The notes under the pieces: model-generated
Told to the model about the DNA's origin: nothing
Seen by the model: only the letters and a program-made list of their open reading frames with translations
Databases searched by the model: none
Program-made: the position numbers and the translations under genes
Assembly: GCA_005765155.1 (NCBI GenBank)
Contig: VCCP01000003.1
Location: 5,704,001 to 5,768,000, forward strand
Reading direction: 5' to 3'
Length of the DNA: 64,000 nt
Origin: Zelopaecilomyces penicillatus
Lineage: Eukaryota; Ascomycota; Sordariomycetes; Hypocreales; Pseudodiploosporaceae
In this document: positions 45,523 to 58,100 of the stretch, in pieces
Layout of the letters: each line of letters opens with the position of its first letter
Numbering within the stretch: position 1 is the stretch's first letter

Positions 45523-48500
45523 CGTGAGCGCGAATAATCTAGTGAGGAATAATCGGATTGTGCGTTTTTTGTTGGTATCCTCTTTTGCCCTCTGTTACTG
45601 TCGGTTGGGGTGATTGTTGAAGGTGATGGCTACACAATAACAACAGAGGGACAGAGCGTGTATTTCAACAATACACCATGATAGTAGAGTCCACAGTCTA
45701 TAAGAGCTCAGAGCAGCCCAGACACGTCTACACCTAGATACCCAGCCTCAGCGCACTACAATCGCCATTGTGGCTTGCATTCAACCAACTCCGAGAGCTC
45801 CCTCCCACTTGATGGCGTTGTGCGCTATTGACAACATTATCGAGTAGAGCTGAACAGTTGAGCGTGCTGGGGCCGTGCAGAAGAGGACCAGGGGTTCAGC
45901 CCAGCATCGTGGGTTTCTGCGATAGGACCGGATAGGACAAGACTCGCAAAAAACCGTGCGGTAGTAATTAGCCACTACGCCGCATTTAGAAGCAGCTTTG
46001 ATTAATCAAGGGGCGAGGCCGTTATTATTAGCTGGCAAAAAAAGCTGTTGATGGACGGGGTCCCACATCGGGGTAACGATAGAGCAGTTGTGGCGTGATG
46101 GGCTGGGAAGCTACGTCAGCTCTGGTTAGCTATAAGGCTGAGGTTTTAATAAATAAACAATAACCCGGCCTGAATAAACAGCAACTGGCCACTTTGAGCG
46201 CGCACAATCTAAAGGGCTTGGCATAAGCCTTGGGAATCAAGCGATAGGACAGGGTTGTAAAGACAGCTCTATCAAGTATGCACTGTATATCTACAAAACA
46301 AGCCAATCTAAAGCTTGTTTGTCAATAGGCCTTAACGAATGCAGAGAGAGAAGATAACGCCCGAACCAATCCCTAGGTTGCGAGTATTGTTTGCGCTCTC
46401 AAAGGAAGCTAGTATTAAACTAACGAGATACGTGTATCATCAACATCCTTGCGCGCCGGTTCTCTGGCTGCCCCCAGGCCTCCATCCAATTCGCCATGCT
46501 GCCCGCCCCCAACACAGCCGTTCTAGATGGCGTTTGCAAATCGTGTTTTGTGGTGCATACAGCTTATGATGGGCACTGGTGAGTTTGTGATGTCGTTGAA
46601 TTGCCCTAAAGAGAGTAAACTTGGCCTATTTTGGTCTTTTGGCTGGCGTACATGAATGGAGTTTTAACTTTCTTCAGCCGTTGGGCAAACGGCTGAGATC
46701 AACCTCTGGCCGTTTGAGTTCCTTGACTGTGCTCTCATCTAACTGAGAACAGTGTATGTTATAAATTTCAAGCATTCGATATAGATCTACATCATAATTG
46801 CTAAAGCTTATGACTAATCTCGTCTTCCATAGACTATTATTTGTAGGGCCTGACCCGACCGCCCCTTCTACGTAGCCATGTCGGTAATGCGTTTTATCAT
46901 GGTGGTTTTCTGAATTGTACGACTCAATCAATTAGCTCTATCCTCGCAATTTATGCGCATTTTGGAAAGACGATGGCTTGTCTGCATCAAGTGACGCGTC
47001 AAGTTTACATCGCGCTGCGCAATTACACTAGAGGCGCATGCACTGACGATAGACTGCTGTAACTCCTGTTTCAGTATGTTCATGAGCTTCTGTATTGGTA
47101 TGAGCAAGTTAAACAAACAATGAAAGTTTGACAGAAAATTTAAAGACAGCTTTGGGGGCATCAATGTTGAGAGCTAATATAACAAGGCGGCCACAACGCC
47201 CTTCTCCATGATTAGACTCAACGGATGGTATCAACACACTCTCTTCAAATTGGAGTGCAGATTGTGCATAGATCTGTATATAGTCAGATCAAATACTGAT
47301 AAGATATTTTACTTTTATGGTTGTGGATAGAAGAAGATTGACCTAAATTGTGTAATATTATCCATGTTTCCATGTCAGCGCTGACTAGAGAATGCCCATC
47401 AAGCGTTCAGGAACCCAGAAGTGACCAAGTTTCGCCCTGACCCGAAGTACCCTGTAGACAGCCTTGATGGAAGCTACTCAGTGTTTAAAACCTTACTGTT
47501 CCGATGTTGGCAGGTCTTTCGCCAAGGACGTTAGTCACGGCCATTCGACACACAGCATTTTCAGTCTGCGTTTCGGGTGCCGGAACATTTGACAAATGGT
47601 GTTGCAGCTGGGTACTGGAAGCTAGCGACTTGGTTTGCAGGTGGAATCATCGTTTCTTAATCAACATGACTGGATATGCACCTGAAAAAAACTATGGGCA
47701 AAGACAAGACTATTAAGTGGGAGCTTCAGATGCTGTGGGCCAAAACATCAATGAGCAATATGGCTTACAAGACCCATTGCGGCCAGCGGTCAGAAATTTT
47801 GTTCAACCTTAGTCTTGTTGAAGAAGGAGACGAAAACAAGACATACGCTATCGCTGAGCCATATATCTCACAAGAACCCACTAATCTTCAAAGTTATGAA
47901 GAAATTTAGGCTACTTGTAGAGGACCTGACGTTTTGGGTTAGGCAATGTGTATGAGATGAATTGAGAGAAATCCATGGAGGTTCAAGTGACAGCTCCAGG
48001 TTGTCAACGTAAAGACAAGCAACGATACAAAGTATAACTGGTAGCCATCAGTACATTGTAAAATGTGCTTCAGAGGTCTATCCTCGGAGGTGATGATTAA
48101 ACACGATTGAGAAGGGTCATTTGGATCATGAATCCGACGGGCAATGAACTGGCCACAGTGGAACACTAGACACGCCAACTTCTTATCATTGTCAAGTGAA
48201 TCTCTTTGTGTAATTTGGCAGCTTACTCATGGGCAAGTTATGCGTGATAGATGCTTCGAATGAGGTACACGTGTTGTGTGGCCGCGTCTCGCGGCTTCAT
48301 GCAAATTGTATCTATGGATTTCCATTTACAGAGACAAACTGTAATCGCGTTAAGACTCTGGTGGGAACCAATAGACAGTATGACGCCTTGGTCGCTCATA
48401 TCCATGGCTATAAATGAGGACAGTGTCAATCTTACTTCACCAAACGGGCTTGTAAATAACAATTTTCTCCTATGGGCATCACGATGAGGTCTCGTAGTCT

Positions 48501-49681
48501 TCTGAGGGCCGAAATGGTGTGATGCTTGATTCAATTACACAAAGTCGCTTGCATTCATGGACAGGAAGTGGCCATCCACATTAATGATATTTGCATCTTC
48601 AAGCCAGCCGTATTCCATGTCTAGTACTTGTCTCGGGATCAATGGTTTACACAATATAAAAAAAGCAGTTGGCTAGAACGCTGCATTTGTTATCCGCATG
48701 GTTTCCAGAACGGCGTTGTTTGTCGTCTGGAGTGAGATGTCTGTCTACAGGACGGTTTCTGAATCATGATATTGGGATAACAGGGTGTGCATTTATCTTT
48801 GAGCCCATTATTACTTTTAGCATGAAGTTGAGCACAGGATTAGGTGACATGATCTGTTGTATTGGTAGAGGTGTTTTTTTCTCTACTTGCTGCGTAGTGA
48901 AACATAGGCGAATTGAAGCCGTTTCTTTTGGAGGGACATGTGAGAAAAGATATAAAGTACATGCAGGGCAAGATCCTAACACAGCTGAAATATGACGATT
49001 AGCATGCCGATAGCTGCAGAAGCAATGTGACAGGACTATCCTCCTATCCTGCGATGGGACTGACATGGAGATCTACCGGTAATTACTATGCAATGCATGC
49101 GACCGTCATTACCACGTAATTTTTACAGACGATACATGCATGTCTAACACAGCATGTGCATTTTGTTACCTCCGGAGTTCACATGTACAGCCTTGCTTTT
49201 TTCCTTTTGGGCCAAAAAGCAAAAATAGGCACACTTGCCATGGAGGCGGTGAGATTCCGAGACATGGATGGAGGATCTAGCGCAAGTTAGCTTGATCAAG
49301 CGGAAATTGAAACCGGGAGACCTTCTCCGAGATGGAAAAGTCACAACTGCTGATCATCACAGAGCAAGAGTAAGGTAAACAAATGTTGAGCATTTTGTAG
49401 AACAACGATGATCGACAATACAGGTTCTGTGGTTGATTGGCTGACGGCTCTTGGGTTCTTGATATCCCCAAATAAGTCTGCCAAAGATAAATGAAAGAGC
49501 TCAATGTCGATCTAGCACATGGATCTAGAACTTGCTTTTTCTTGTCATATACCAAGTGGGTATACTAATAATATGCCCTTCCCAAAAAGTAAAGATCAGT
49601 GCGGAATAAGCGACGGCCGCAACTTGGAGGCGCCAGGAGTCTCAACGAAACATGCTCACTCAGACATGCCTCGTTACTTCA
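45523..49681. other. 4-kb region without recognisable genes
   Basis: No family motif or spliced gene was found on either strand. The sequence is moderately AT-rich from about 46 kb on. Short frames (for example 47504-47909 and 48238-48534) do not join to anything. No terminal repeats or mobile-element domains are evident. Confidence 0.5.
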
Positions 49682-51255
49682 TCATTCCTGATCCAGCCCG
49701 TAACGTCCTTTCTGCCAATCCCGTTCAATGGCGTCCCAATGTTTCTTCATTATGTTCCCCGTCATCCAGAGGTTGCCGTCGGCATCTTTGGCAAAGGTTG
49801 TGAAGAAATGGGGATGGTAAAAGTCCTGGAAGCTATGGCCGAGTGTAGGTTTGCACGCCGAGAATGGTCTTGAGCTGGAGTTGCCGTTGCTAGATGCCGC
49901 CTCGTCGACGGCTGCAGAAAAGTCATTGTCGAGCATCCTGCACTTGGTTGCGTTGGAGAAGGCTATTTTATAAGTGAAGCCACCTCCAAAGATAGGCATG
50001 AATTCATCTGCGTGTTTCCGAAACAGTGCGACATTGGCTTCGAGCTGTGACCGTTCCGTCGACTCCGCGACTGACCTTCGGAACGCAGAGGCGATTGTAT
50101 GCAAAGGTCTAGTGAGGAACCCATGAGCAGGCAGTAAAGTAGCAACGTAACCCACAGCATTCCCGATGTATACCTTTGTGGGATCCAGGAGCTCGTTGCG
50201 CACAAGTGAATGGAACGCAACTACATTATACAAGGTCACTGTTTTTGCCATCCACGGCATCGTTTGCTTGGCTATCAATCGAGCCCACCATGCAGAGACA
50301 ATATCGCCCTCGCTTACGAATTCTTTGGGGCTATTATTGTTCTCAGACAAGGCTTTTAATCGTTTGACAAAGGATGGCGGTATGGCTACCATGCGCTGCT
50401 CTGTCCCAGATATGAAGCATCCAAAATTCTGATAGATCCATTGAAAGACAATCTTTATAATTGGAACTCTTTGGTCATGAAGCCGGTGCTTCACGGCGGC
50501 TTTGGTCCCCAGTGTTTGAAGAGGTGCATCTGTCGCAGCATATGCCTGTGGAACATCTTTGTCTTTGCCGTCAAGCACTTGAGCCCAAGCCTTCATGAGT
50601 GCGCCCACAGTCACGCCATCGAATAGGATGTGCGGGAAAGAAAGGCAGACTAGAGTCGCGTCGTGGAATCGTACGGTGCTGAGGCCGAATGCGGGAGTGT
50701 CTTGTGAGAGAAAGTCTTCGATGTTTGTATGAACATCGAGGTGACTGAAGAAGCTTCCCAAAGTTTTTGGATCACAGACAATGCTGGGGTGGTCTGTCTT
50801 CTGGGGTAGGTCTGGAATATCGTAATCGGATATACCGGCATCTGGAAATTCCTGGTGATCATATCTCATGGACGGGCGCTTGGCATCAAACTGTGATGGA
50901 ATGTAGAACTCAAGCTTGCCATTTCTCTAGACTAATCACTTAGTAAAGATATATAAAGCACTTCAGTATTTTTTACCTTGTGAATTCTGGCTCCTAACTT
51001 TGTCCACCCATGCTCCTCAATCAGCCGCTGCAAAGCATCACGCAACTTGTTGGCACTCAGCACACGGTCAAAGCGAAATACAATACGCAAGAATTGGGTG
51101 CGAAATATCGTATTGTTGTCGAACTTGTCAATGGGAATGATTGTATCGGTGGGATACGCCTTTGAACCTTTGCCGAATGTCAAGCCAAATCCAATGCGTG
51201 CCATGCGAAGCGAGGCCAAAATATTGGTAGGGTTGATCCTCGTTGGAAGCTTCAT
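49682..51255 (-). CDS. BAHD-like (PF02458-type) acyltransferase
   Basis: Two exons, complement(join(49682..50926,50977..51255)), encode 507 aa; the 50-nt intron is phase 0. The BAHD-type HxxxD catalytic motif is HILFD (His192, Asp196), followed by GVTVGALMKAW as in fungal transferases related to trichothecene 3-O-acetyltransferase. The plant-type DFGWG motif is not evident; FGGGFTYKI may occupy that position. Such enzymes move an acyl group from CoA to an alcohol or amine of a secondary metabolite. The N-terminal start MKLPTRINPTNILASLRM shows no signal peptide. It lies about 4 kb from the PKS start, on the opposite strand, and could tailor its product; this is inferred from position only. 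Confidence 0.8.
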
Positions 51256-51998
51256 TTTATTTGTCTCTCCAGCTCCACGTGTTTTTCTTCTTCTCCTTCG
51301 TCTTTTTTCCTAGGCCATGGTAGTTGGTATTTTGGCCTAATTGGCTCGCCAGTTGACTCAAAGATGTGCGAAATTTTTTGTTAATGAGCGAGAAAAGTGC
51401 AGCAATTCGAAGAAGTAAGCGATGCCATGTGACTATGTAAAGGAATGGGGTTTGAATTAAGATAGAAACGGGCACAGGAGATCGAGTACGTTCCCATGTT
51501 GGGGGGACATCTGACCAGTTACCTCTCTTATTTCTAAACTACTACACCAATGTCGCAATCTTGCAGATAATTAGAGGAAATATCTTGGTCCACAGCAAAC
51601 GCTAACACAAACGAGGCAACGCCGAATTATCTGGCAGAAGCAAACTAGCATGGCACACGCCTCTGTTGAACCCACCTATGTACTAGTATCAGTATGAACC
51701 GAAAACAACAAAGAAGAGGGGCTTTCTCGGCAGATGGTTATGGTTATACTAACTGTCCCGAGACATTGGCATTTGATCCTTCTGCCGTCTAACGTAGCAC
51801 CTCGTACGGAGGTCCCAAAATTAGTTTCATGGTCTAGTCACCAAGCGAATATGTAATTAAATAACAAGCCTAAGCCCCAGGACCACGCCGGAATCGCTCT
51901 GGTGCGCCTGTACCGCTGTACTTCACACCTGCTTCCATCGGATTTTCTTGTTGATTCGATTCTAGCCCAGTTGTTTTGCCACACTATTCAAACGCACC
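51256..51998. other. Divergent intergenic region, no gene seen
   Basis: Promoter space between the acyltransferase (-) and the HsbA-like gene (+). No coding sequence is supported. Confidence 0.5.
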
Positions 51999-52517
51999 AT
52001 GTCCCTCAGCCTCTGGTCTTATTTCAGCTCCTCAAACAGCAATCCAGCCAATGCAAACACCCTTCACGCTTCCTTGGGCGTCATTGCTAAATCTACTGCT
52101 AGTTTAAAGGACGAGATCAGCAAATGGCAAGGGGACACGCTCGGAGCTGCGTCTATTCTGGGCAGTTCGACCAAAATCATCTTTGACATCAACGCATCTA
52201 CCAGCATTGTAAACTCTCTGCAAGGCTGGACGAACGAAGAAGCAGACAAGATACTCGCTACTACCGAAGACCTCTCCAAACACATTGGACATGCTATTGA
52301 CGCAACCATCGTTGCGCGGCCCAAGTTCCGCCGTATTCCCTTTCTCGGAGATTCTGTTACTATAGCACTCTTGCGCAGGCAGCAATCTGCTGCAACCGAT
52401 TTGAGTTGCGCTCTCATCTCCAAGACTCGCGAGGCGATCATGCGCGAGGCAGAAGCTGTTGCCTGTCGGATTGATGGGCATTTCACTAGAGCGATTGAGG
52501 CGTTTAACTCGGAGTGA
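51999..52517 (+). CDS. HsbA-like helical protein without signal peptide
   Basis: A single exon encodes 172 aa. The all-helical pattern with LKDEISKWQGDTLGAASILGSSTKIIFDI and later ADKILATTEDLSKHIGHAID resembles hydrophobic surface-binding protein A (HsbA, cell-wall galactomannoprotein family). Known family members are secreted. Here the N-terminus (MSLSLWSYFSSSNSNPAN) lacks a usable hydrophobic core, so the protein appears cytosolic unless an upstream exon has been missed. I found none with a good splice join. There are only two cysteines. Function unknown; in secreted relatives it binds hydrophobic surfaces and recruits hydrolases. Confidence 0.6.
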   Translation: MSLSLWSYFSSSNSNPANANTLHASLGVIAKSTASLKDEISKWQGDTLGAASILGSSTKIIFDINASTSIVNSLQGWTNEEADKILATTEDLSKHIGHAIDATIVARPKFRRIPFLGDSVTIALLRRQQSAATDLSCALISKTREAIMREAEAVACRIDGHFTRAIEAFNSE

Positions 52518-55168
52518 AGATGAATGTGGCAAATATTGACGACAACTGGTACAGAGGCAAAGGAACAGTACAGCTGATTAGAGAAAACTCAAATATGACG
52601 AGATATCCTCTCTTTAATTCACACACGACGTTGAAGTGATACTTGGATTGTTGTCTTGTGGGACACCGCACGCACCTGCGAGAGACGGTTTAGACGCGGG
52701 CCGGTGACGATGGTATTGGAATCGGCTTCTGCTTTCGTAACAAGGTCTACATGTTGTCAAAATAACGATAATCGTAAAAAGAAGTCCCGATGTGGTATTC
52801 AGTTCGGATTCGTTCGGTATCTGCCAGAGAAGGTATCTGTCTCGTTGTGAGACTCACACTTTGATAGAGGGAAAACAACACACACAACAACACCAACACC
52901 ACCCACAGAACTGCAGTGTGATTTTAAGGTAGTTGCGTAGCTAGCGTAGTCCGCAAGGATTGAATGGGCAAGAAAAGCCACGAAGCGGCGATATGATGAA
53001 ATGAACTTGAGAGATCAATTGATCATCCCATAATTGATCAAATAAAGAAGACAGCTTTTTAATAGCTAGTCTTTTGAATGCACTGGAAAAATTCTTGGGT
53101 AGAAGGGGGAAAAACTTGAATTGGATGATGTCTGCCCCGTTCAAATAGCCCGGGTATGGCCTATCTACTTATACAGTTCAATCCCCCTAAGTGCAGCTTA
53201 TACAGCTACAGCTTAATCAACTAGCAAGGGGGTGTGTTCAACCCAGTCATCAAAACACTAGGTAGGTTGTAGGTAGTATGGATGGACGGACCTACTACAT
53301 ACAATAATGGCGTGTGTTTGTTGCGAGAATGGCACCTGGGGGTTTAATTATGTACGTGTTGCCCAGGAGATAACATCCTCGTGCCACCATAGTGGGGTGT
53401 TTTCCCGCTGTCACCGCTTGGTTCTCGGGATGGATGAGAGCAGCACAGACAGTCTGTTGTTTTAGAGATGGACTTTGTGAATTGAATTAGTCAAGACTTT
53501 TTTTTATATTTTTTTATATATTTTTTTATACGGGGAACTTGTCGGTGTGACTGAGAGCAGGCAGGGCCACGCCTTGTTCTGTCGAAGTCGTCGATAATGA
53601 AAGATAGCCTTTCTACTACCCAACATCAGGCGTATGTACGGAAACGAGTACTTCTTCTATTCACCAGCACTCCATTACACCTGTAGAATTGTGACAACAA
53701 TGAATCGATGGTGGCGAACACACCTGCAAGAGTCGTATACAGACACACAGTGATAAATTCGTCCAAGACATGTGGCTATCATAGTCATCAAGTCCGAGTC
53801 CAATGTCAGCTGAATGTGGCCAGCTTCGCCTAGCGTCATGGCAGGGGGGTGCGGGTTGGGGTTGGGGTTGGGAGCGAGGGCGATGCAACGTGGGCAGGGT
53901 ATGTGCCTGTCCGTTATCATGAATCGGGTCAGTACACCTAGATGCTCTGTATTGGCGGGGTTTTGCATTGCATCTTACTACGTACTGCTTCGAGGCGGCA
54001 ATGTATTCAAATCTACTGCCAATCGAGTACATGGAAGAACTTTCCTAGGCGAATGCTTGTTGTCTCTGCAAGAACATCTCAACCACCGCCTAAAATTCAA
54101 TATAGGTAATTAATATCAGAAAAAAATGTCCTAAAAATTCTGTGCGGGCTCGAAACATTACGCAGTCCTTCATCATTGCCCTTGTTCAAGATAGGTAAGC
54201 AAAGATCTTCAGCCACAGCTGGAGTTTTTAAATGTCCATGTCCACACGAGAAACTCCACACACATCTACGCCGCATCACTTCCCCCCCCTCCCCGTTTCA
54301 AGTCATAATACATACCCAGCTAGAGGTACACCTACTATGATATCATGGACTCGCGCCCCGCTACGTCTTCCAAACGATTTGCCAAGGTAGGATTGTATTG
54401 CTCCGCTTGCCGCCTCTGCCATGGTGAGATATCAATCACAGACATACTCCCATAGCGCGACCGAAATCCTGGTAAGTTGCTACCTCATCGGCGGTCAATC
54501 GAAACATCGGAAACTCCAGTTTGGCGCTGCAACCCCTGTTGAACAGATTGATGGCGTCAATGAAGCGCCGGTAGTTGTGAGGTTGTTCTGTCATGCTATG
54601 CCCTTGCCCATCCGATCTCAACTGCCGTTCCCTATTGCTTCTTTGTAGGAATCACACCACACATACAACTGATAGCTCTGTCATGCCGCGGGCGAGACAC
54701 GGCTCAAAACCTGGCTCCGAGACCTGCCTTTCTTTTTGCCCCGGCCTCTGTCCACCAGTCCCCAGATTGGTCTCGTTATCGTGTCGGGATTGAGTCCGAC
54801 ATGTTGGTATCACAGAAAAGGTTCCAATCTGGACTCTCCCATGAGAGACATGGCCCACAAGGAACACCACATCATCATGCCGCGAAAATAGGTATCATGA
54901 TTGTCGGGCACTAGACTAGTTGTCCGCAACCCCATCACCTACCTAGCTAGGTGTATGTCTCATCTATACATGTTTGCTTGTTTTCTTTGTGCCTTGCTTC
55001 CTCTGCTTGTTTGCCTCAAGGATAGGTCTAAAATATTCAAATAAGTGTCGCCCCGTCATCTTGCGGTCTGCCCAAGCTTTCCCGACACTATCTGTACTGC
55101 TGTGTTGCCGTCCCTCTCCTATTATCCTCCCTCCCCCTTCTCTCACACATAGCTGCTTGCCCTGAATA
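52518..55168. other. 2.6-kb region upstream of the PKS, no gene seen
   Basis: This region holds the PKS promoter. It contains T/A-rich runs near 53500-53530. A minus-strand frame near 54436-54621 encodes a coherent-looking peptide (FRLTADEVATYQDFG) but joins to nothing. The last 80 bp before the PKS ATG are CT-rich, leader-like sequence. Confidence 0.45.
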
Positions 55169-58100
55169 ATGTCTTCTGAAAATGACACTCTTCCGCCTAT
55201 TGCCATCATTGGCATGGGTATGAGACTGCCTGGAGGTGTATCCACTGGTGAGGACTTTTGGAACTTAATAGTCAACAAGCAAGATGCGCGGTGTCGTGTG
55301 CCATTGGATCGATATAACACAGACGGTTTCTCCAGCGCCAAGTCGCGTAAAGAGACTGTGGCCACTGAATACGGCTATTTTCTGAAAGATGTCAACTACA
55401 AAACATTTGATACGTCATTTTTCGATGTCAATCACCATGAAGTGCAAATGATGGATCCCCAACAGCGCTTGCTGTTTGAGGTGGTCTGGGAGTGTATAGA
55501 GAACGCTGGCGTTACCAATCTTCAAGGAAGTAAGACTGCTGTATATGTTGGCTCTTATGGCGAAGATTGGAATCAGTTGGTTCACCAAGACACGCAAAGC
55601 TGCAGCGTTTATCGGGTACTGAACACTTCGGATTTTATCATGTCCAATGCCATTTCTTATCATTTCGATCTGCGGGGCCCAAGGTGAGCCCCCTTGCCTG
55701 CTGCTTATGCAATGGCTATGGGCAATCTAGAAAGAACAAAACTGCTTAAACTGACAAACCGCCAAAAATTAGCATGACTATCCGCACAGCTTGCTCAGCC
55801 GCGATGACCGGTCTCCACCTAGCTTGTCAGGATCTATATAATGGCGAATGTAGCACGGCGATTGTAGCAGGATCTAGTGTCATAATGGGGCCATCTATGA
55901 CCCAGGATATGACATCACAAGGGGTTCTCTCAACAGATGGTATCTGCAAGACCTTTGATGCTGCCGCCAATGGCTATGCGCGAGCTGAGGGAGTTAATGC
56001 TATTCTCATAAAGCCGTTAAAAGATGCTATTCGAGATGGCGATCCTATCCGGGCGGTGATTCGGTCGACAGCGGTGAATTCTGACGGCAAAACATCTAAT
56101 ATCGGCGTCCCTAGCCCAGAATGCCAAGAAGTGATGATTCGACAGGCTTATCGCAAGGCTGGCATTGATGATCCTGGCAAGACGGCCTTTATTGAATGTC
56201 ACGGCACGGGCACAGCTGTTGGCGACCCTTTGGAGACGACTGCCATTGCGAACATCTTTGGAGAGCATGGTGTATATATTGGATCGGTAAGTGGTCGCTA
56301 TATGTTGGTTTGTTGGGTTATTTAATACTCAAGACTGTGCCAACAGGTGAAACCAAACATCGGACATACAGAGGGTGCATCCGGCCTCACAGGTGTAATC
56401 AAGGCCGTACTGGCATTGGAAAATGACACAATCCCCCCCAACATCCATTTCTCTACCCCAAACCCAAAGAGTAAGCTATTCGCCATGGATCCTTCCGGCA
56501 TCTTAAGCCATTTATCATATTCTTCTGACACTTTGCGTCTCATAGTTCCGTTTGAGAAAGCCAAACTCCAAGTTCCAGTGGAACCAACGCCATGGCCGCA
56601 GGACCGGCATGCGCGTATTGGTATAAATTGCTTCGGTATTGGAGGCGCCAATGCACATGTTAGTATACTCTATCGAGTTCTCGCCTTTTCCATCTTCTGT
56701 TATGCTTTGATGGTCTGACTAACTAAACAAGGTCATCCTTGACTCGGCCGCGTCCTTTGGGGTTGGGCCTGGCAAGAATCACGGGAATAAAGTCGTGAAT
56801 GGCACAACTCACAGCCCTAAGTTGAACGGCATCAACAGCCCGGAAAACCGACCATTATTGCTTCCCACATCTGCCACAAATAGCAAATCCCTCGAGAAAC
56901 AGAAGGAGGGCATACAGCAATATGTCGCAGATAATCGTAGCTCTTTGCAGGCTATTGCGCATACGTTGGGCACCCGCCGCGTTCATCAACCACACCGAAG
57001 CTTTTGCGTCACCGACAGTGCACAAGAGACGCTCACATTTAGCACTTCCCAGAAAGCATCAAGCTCGGCACCTGAAGTTGCCTTTGTGTTTACAGGCCAG
57101 GGAGCTCAGTGGGCCGGCATGGGACAGGAATTATATCATTCTATACCGTCTTTTCGCCGTGATATCCAAGACATGGACCAGGTTTTGCAGAGTTTAGCAG
57201 AGCCTGCGTCATGGAAAATTGAAGGTAAGTCTCTGATAGGTCTTACGTAGTGGCCTTGTTCTCTTCCAGCAAAGAGAGACATCGAAGCTAATAGACTTCC
57301 ATCTGAAAGATTTGCTGTTTTTGGCTCCAGACGAGGACGCCATCAACAAGGCCGAGTATGCTCAATCCCTGGGCATAGCACTACAGCTTGCACTGGTCAA
57401 CCTGTTAACTCTTTACGGCGTCAAGCCGAGCGCTGTTGTTGGCCATTCTAGTGGTGAAATTGCCTCTGCGTACGTAGCGGGTGCCTTGACAATGCGTGAA
57501 GCCATCATCTGCAGCTATTTGCGCGGGCTGTCGACGAAGCGACTGACCCGGAAGGGCGGCATGGCTGCGGTCGGTCTGGGCCGGGCCGCCGTGTTGCCGT
57601 TTTTGCTCCCCGGCGTCGAGCTGGCCTGCGAGAACAGTCCCAAGAGCACCACTTTATCAGGCGATGCTGACGTTCTAGAGGACGTCATGGCTGTGATTAA
57701 GGAAAAAAGTGGCGATACCTTTGTCCGGAAACTACAAGTTGATACCGCATATCATTCAAGCCACATGGAAGAAGTTAGTAGCGATTTTGAGAACATGCTC
57801 GCGCCATATCTGTCCGCAAAGCAAACATCACTTCCGGTATATTCTACCGTTACGGGATCTTTGGTACCGCCGGAAATGCGACTAGATCCGTTACATTGGA
57901 GACAGAGTCTTGAGTCACCGGTCCTGTTCGATAGCGCCGTGCGAGCTATGCTGGGTAATCTGCCAAGCAACGCCGTGCTGGTGGAGATTGGGCCTCACGC
58001 GGCGCTCAAGGGCCCGTTGCGACAGATTATCCAGGCAAACTGCAGTTCTACGACCCCTCCAACATATATCTCAACGCTGGTTAGGAAAGAGGACAGTATG

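Noticed and set aside
54436..54621. Minus-strand frame with a coherent-looking peptide upstream of the PKS
   Set aside because: It is short, has no domain and no in-phase neighbouring exon; noted only as a weak candidate relic.
57225..57294. Alternative PKS intron acceptor CCAG at 57266-57269
   Set aside because: It gives the wrong phase for the following conserved AT sequence; the TAG ending at 57294 keeps the frame.
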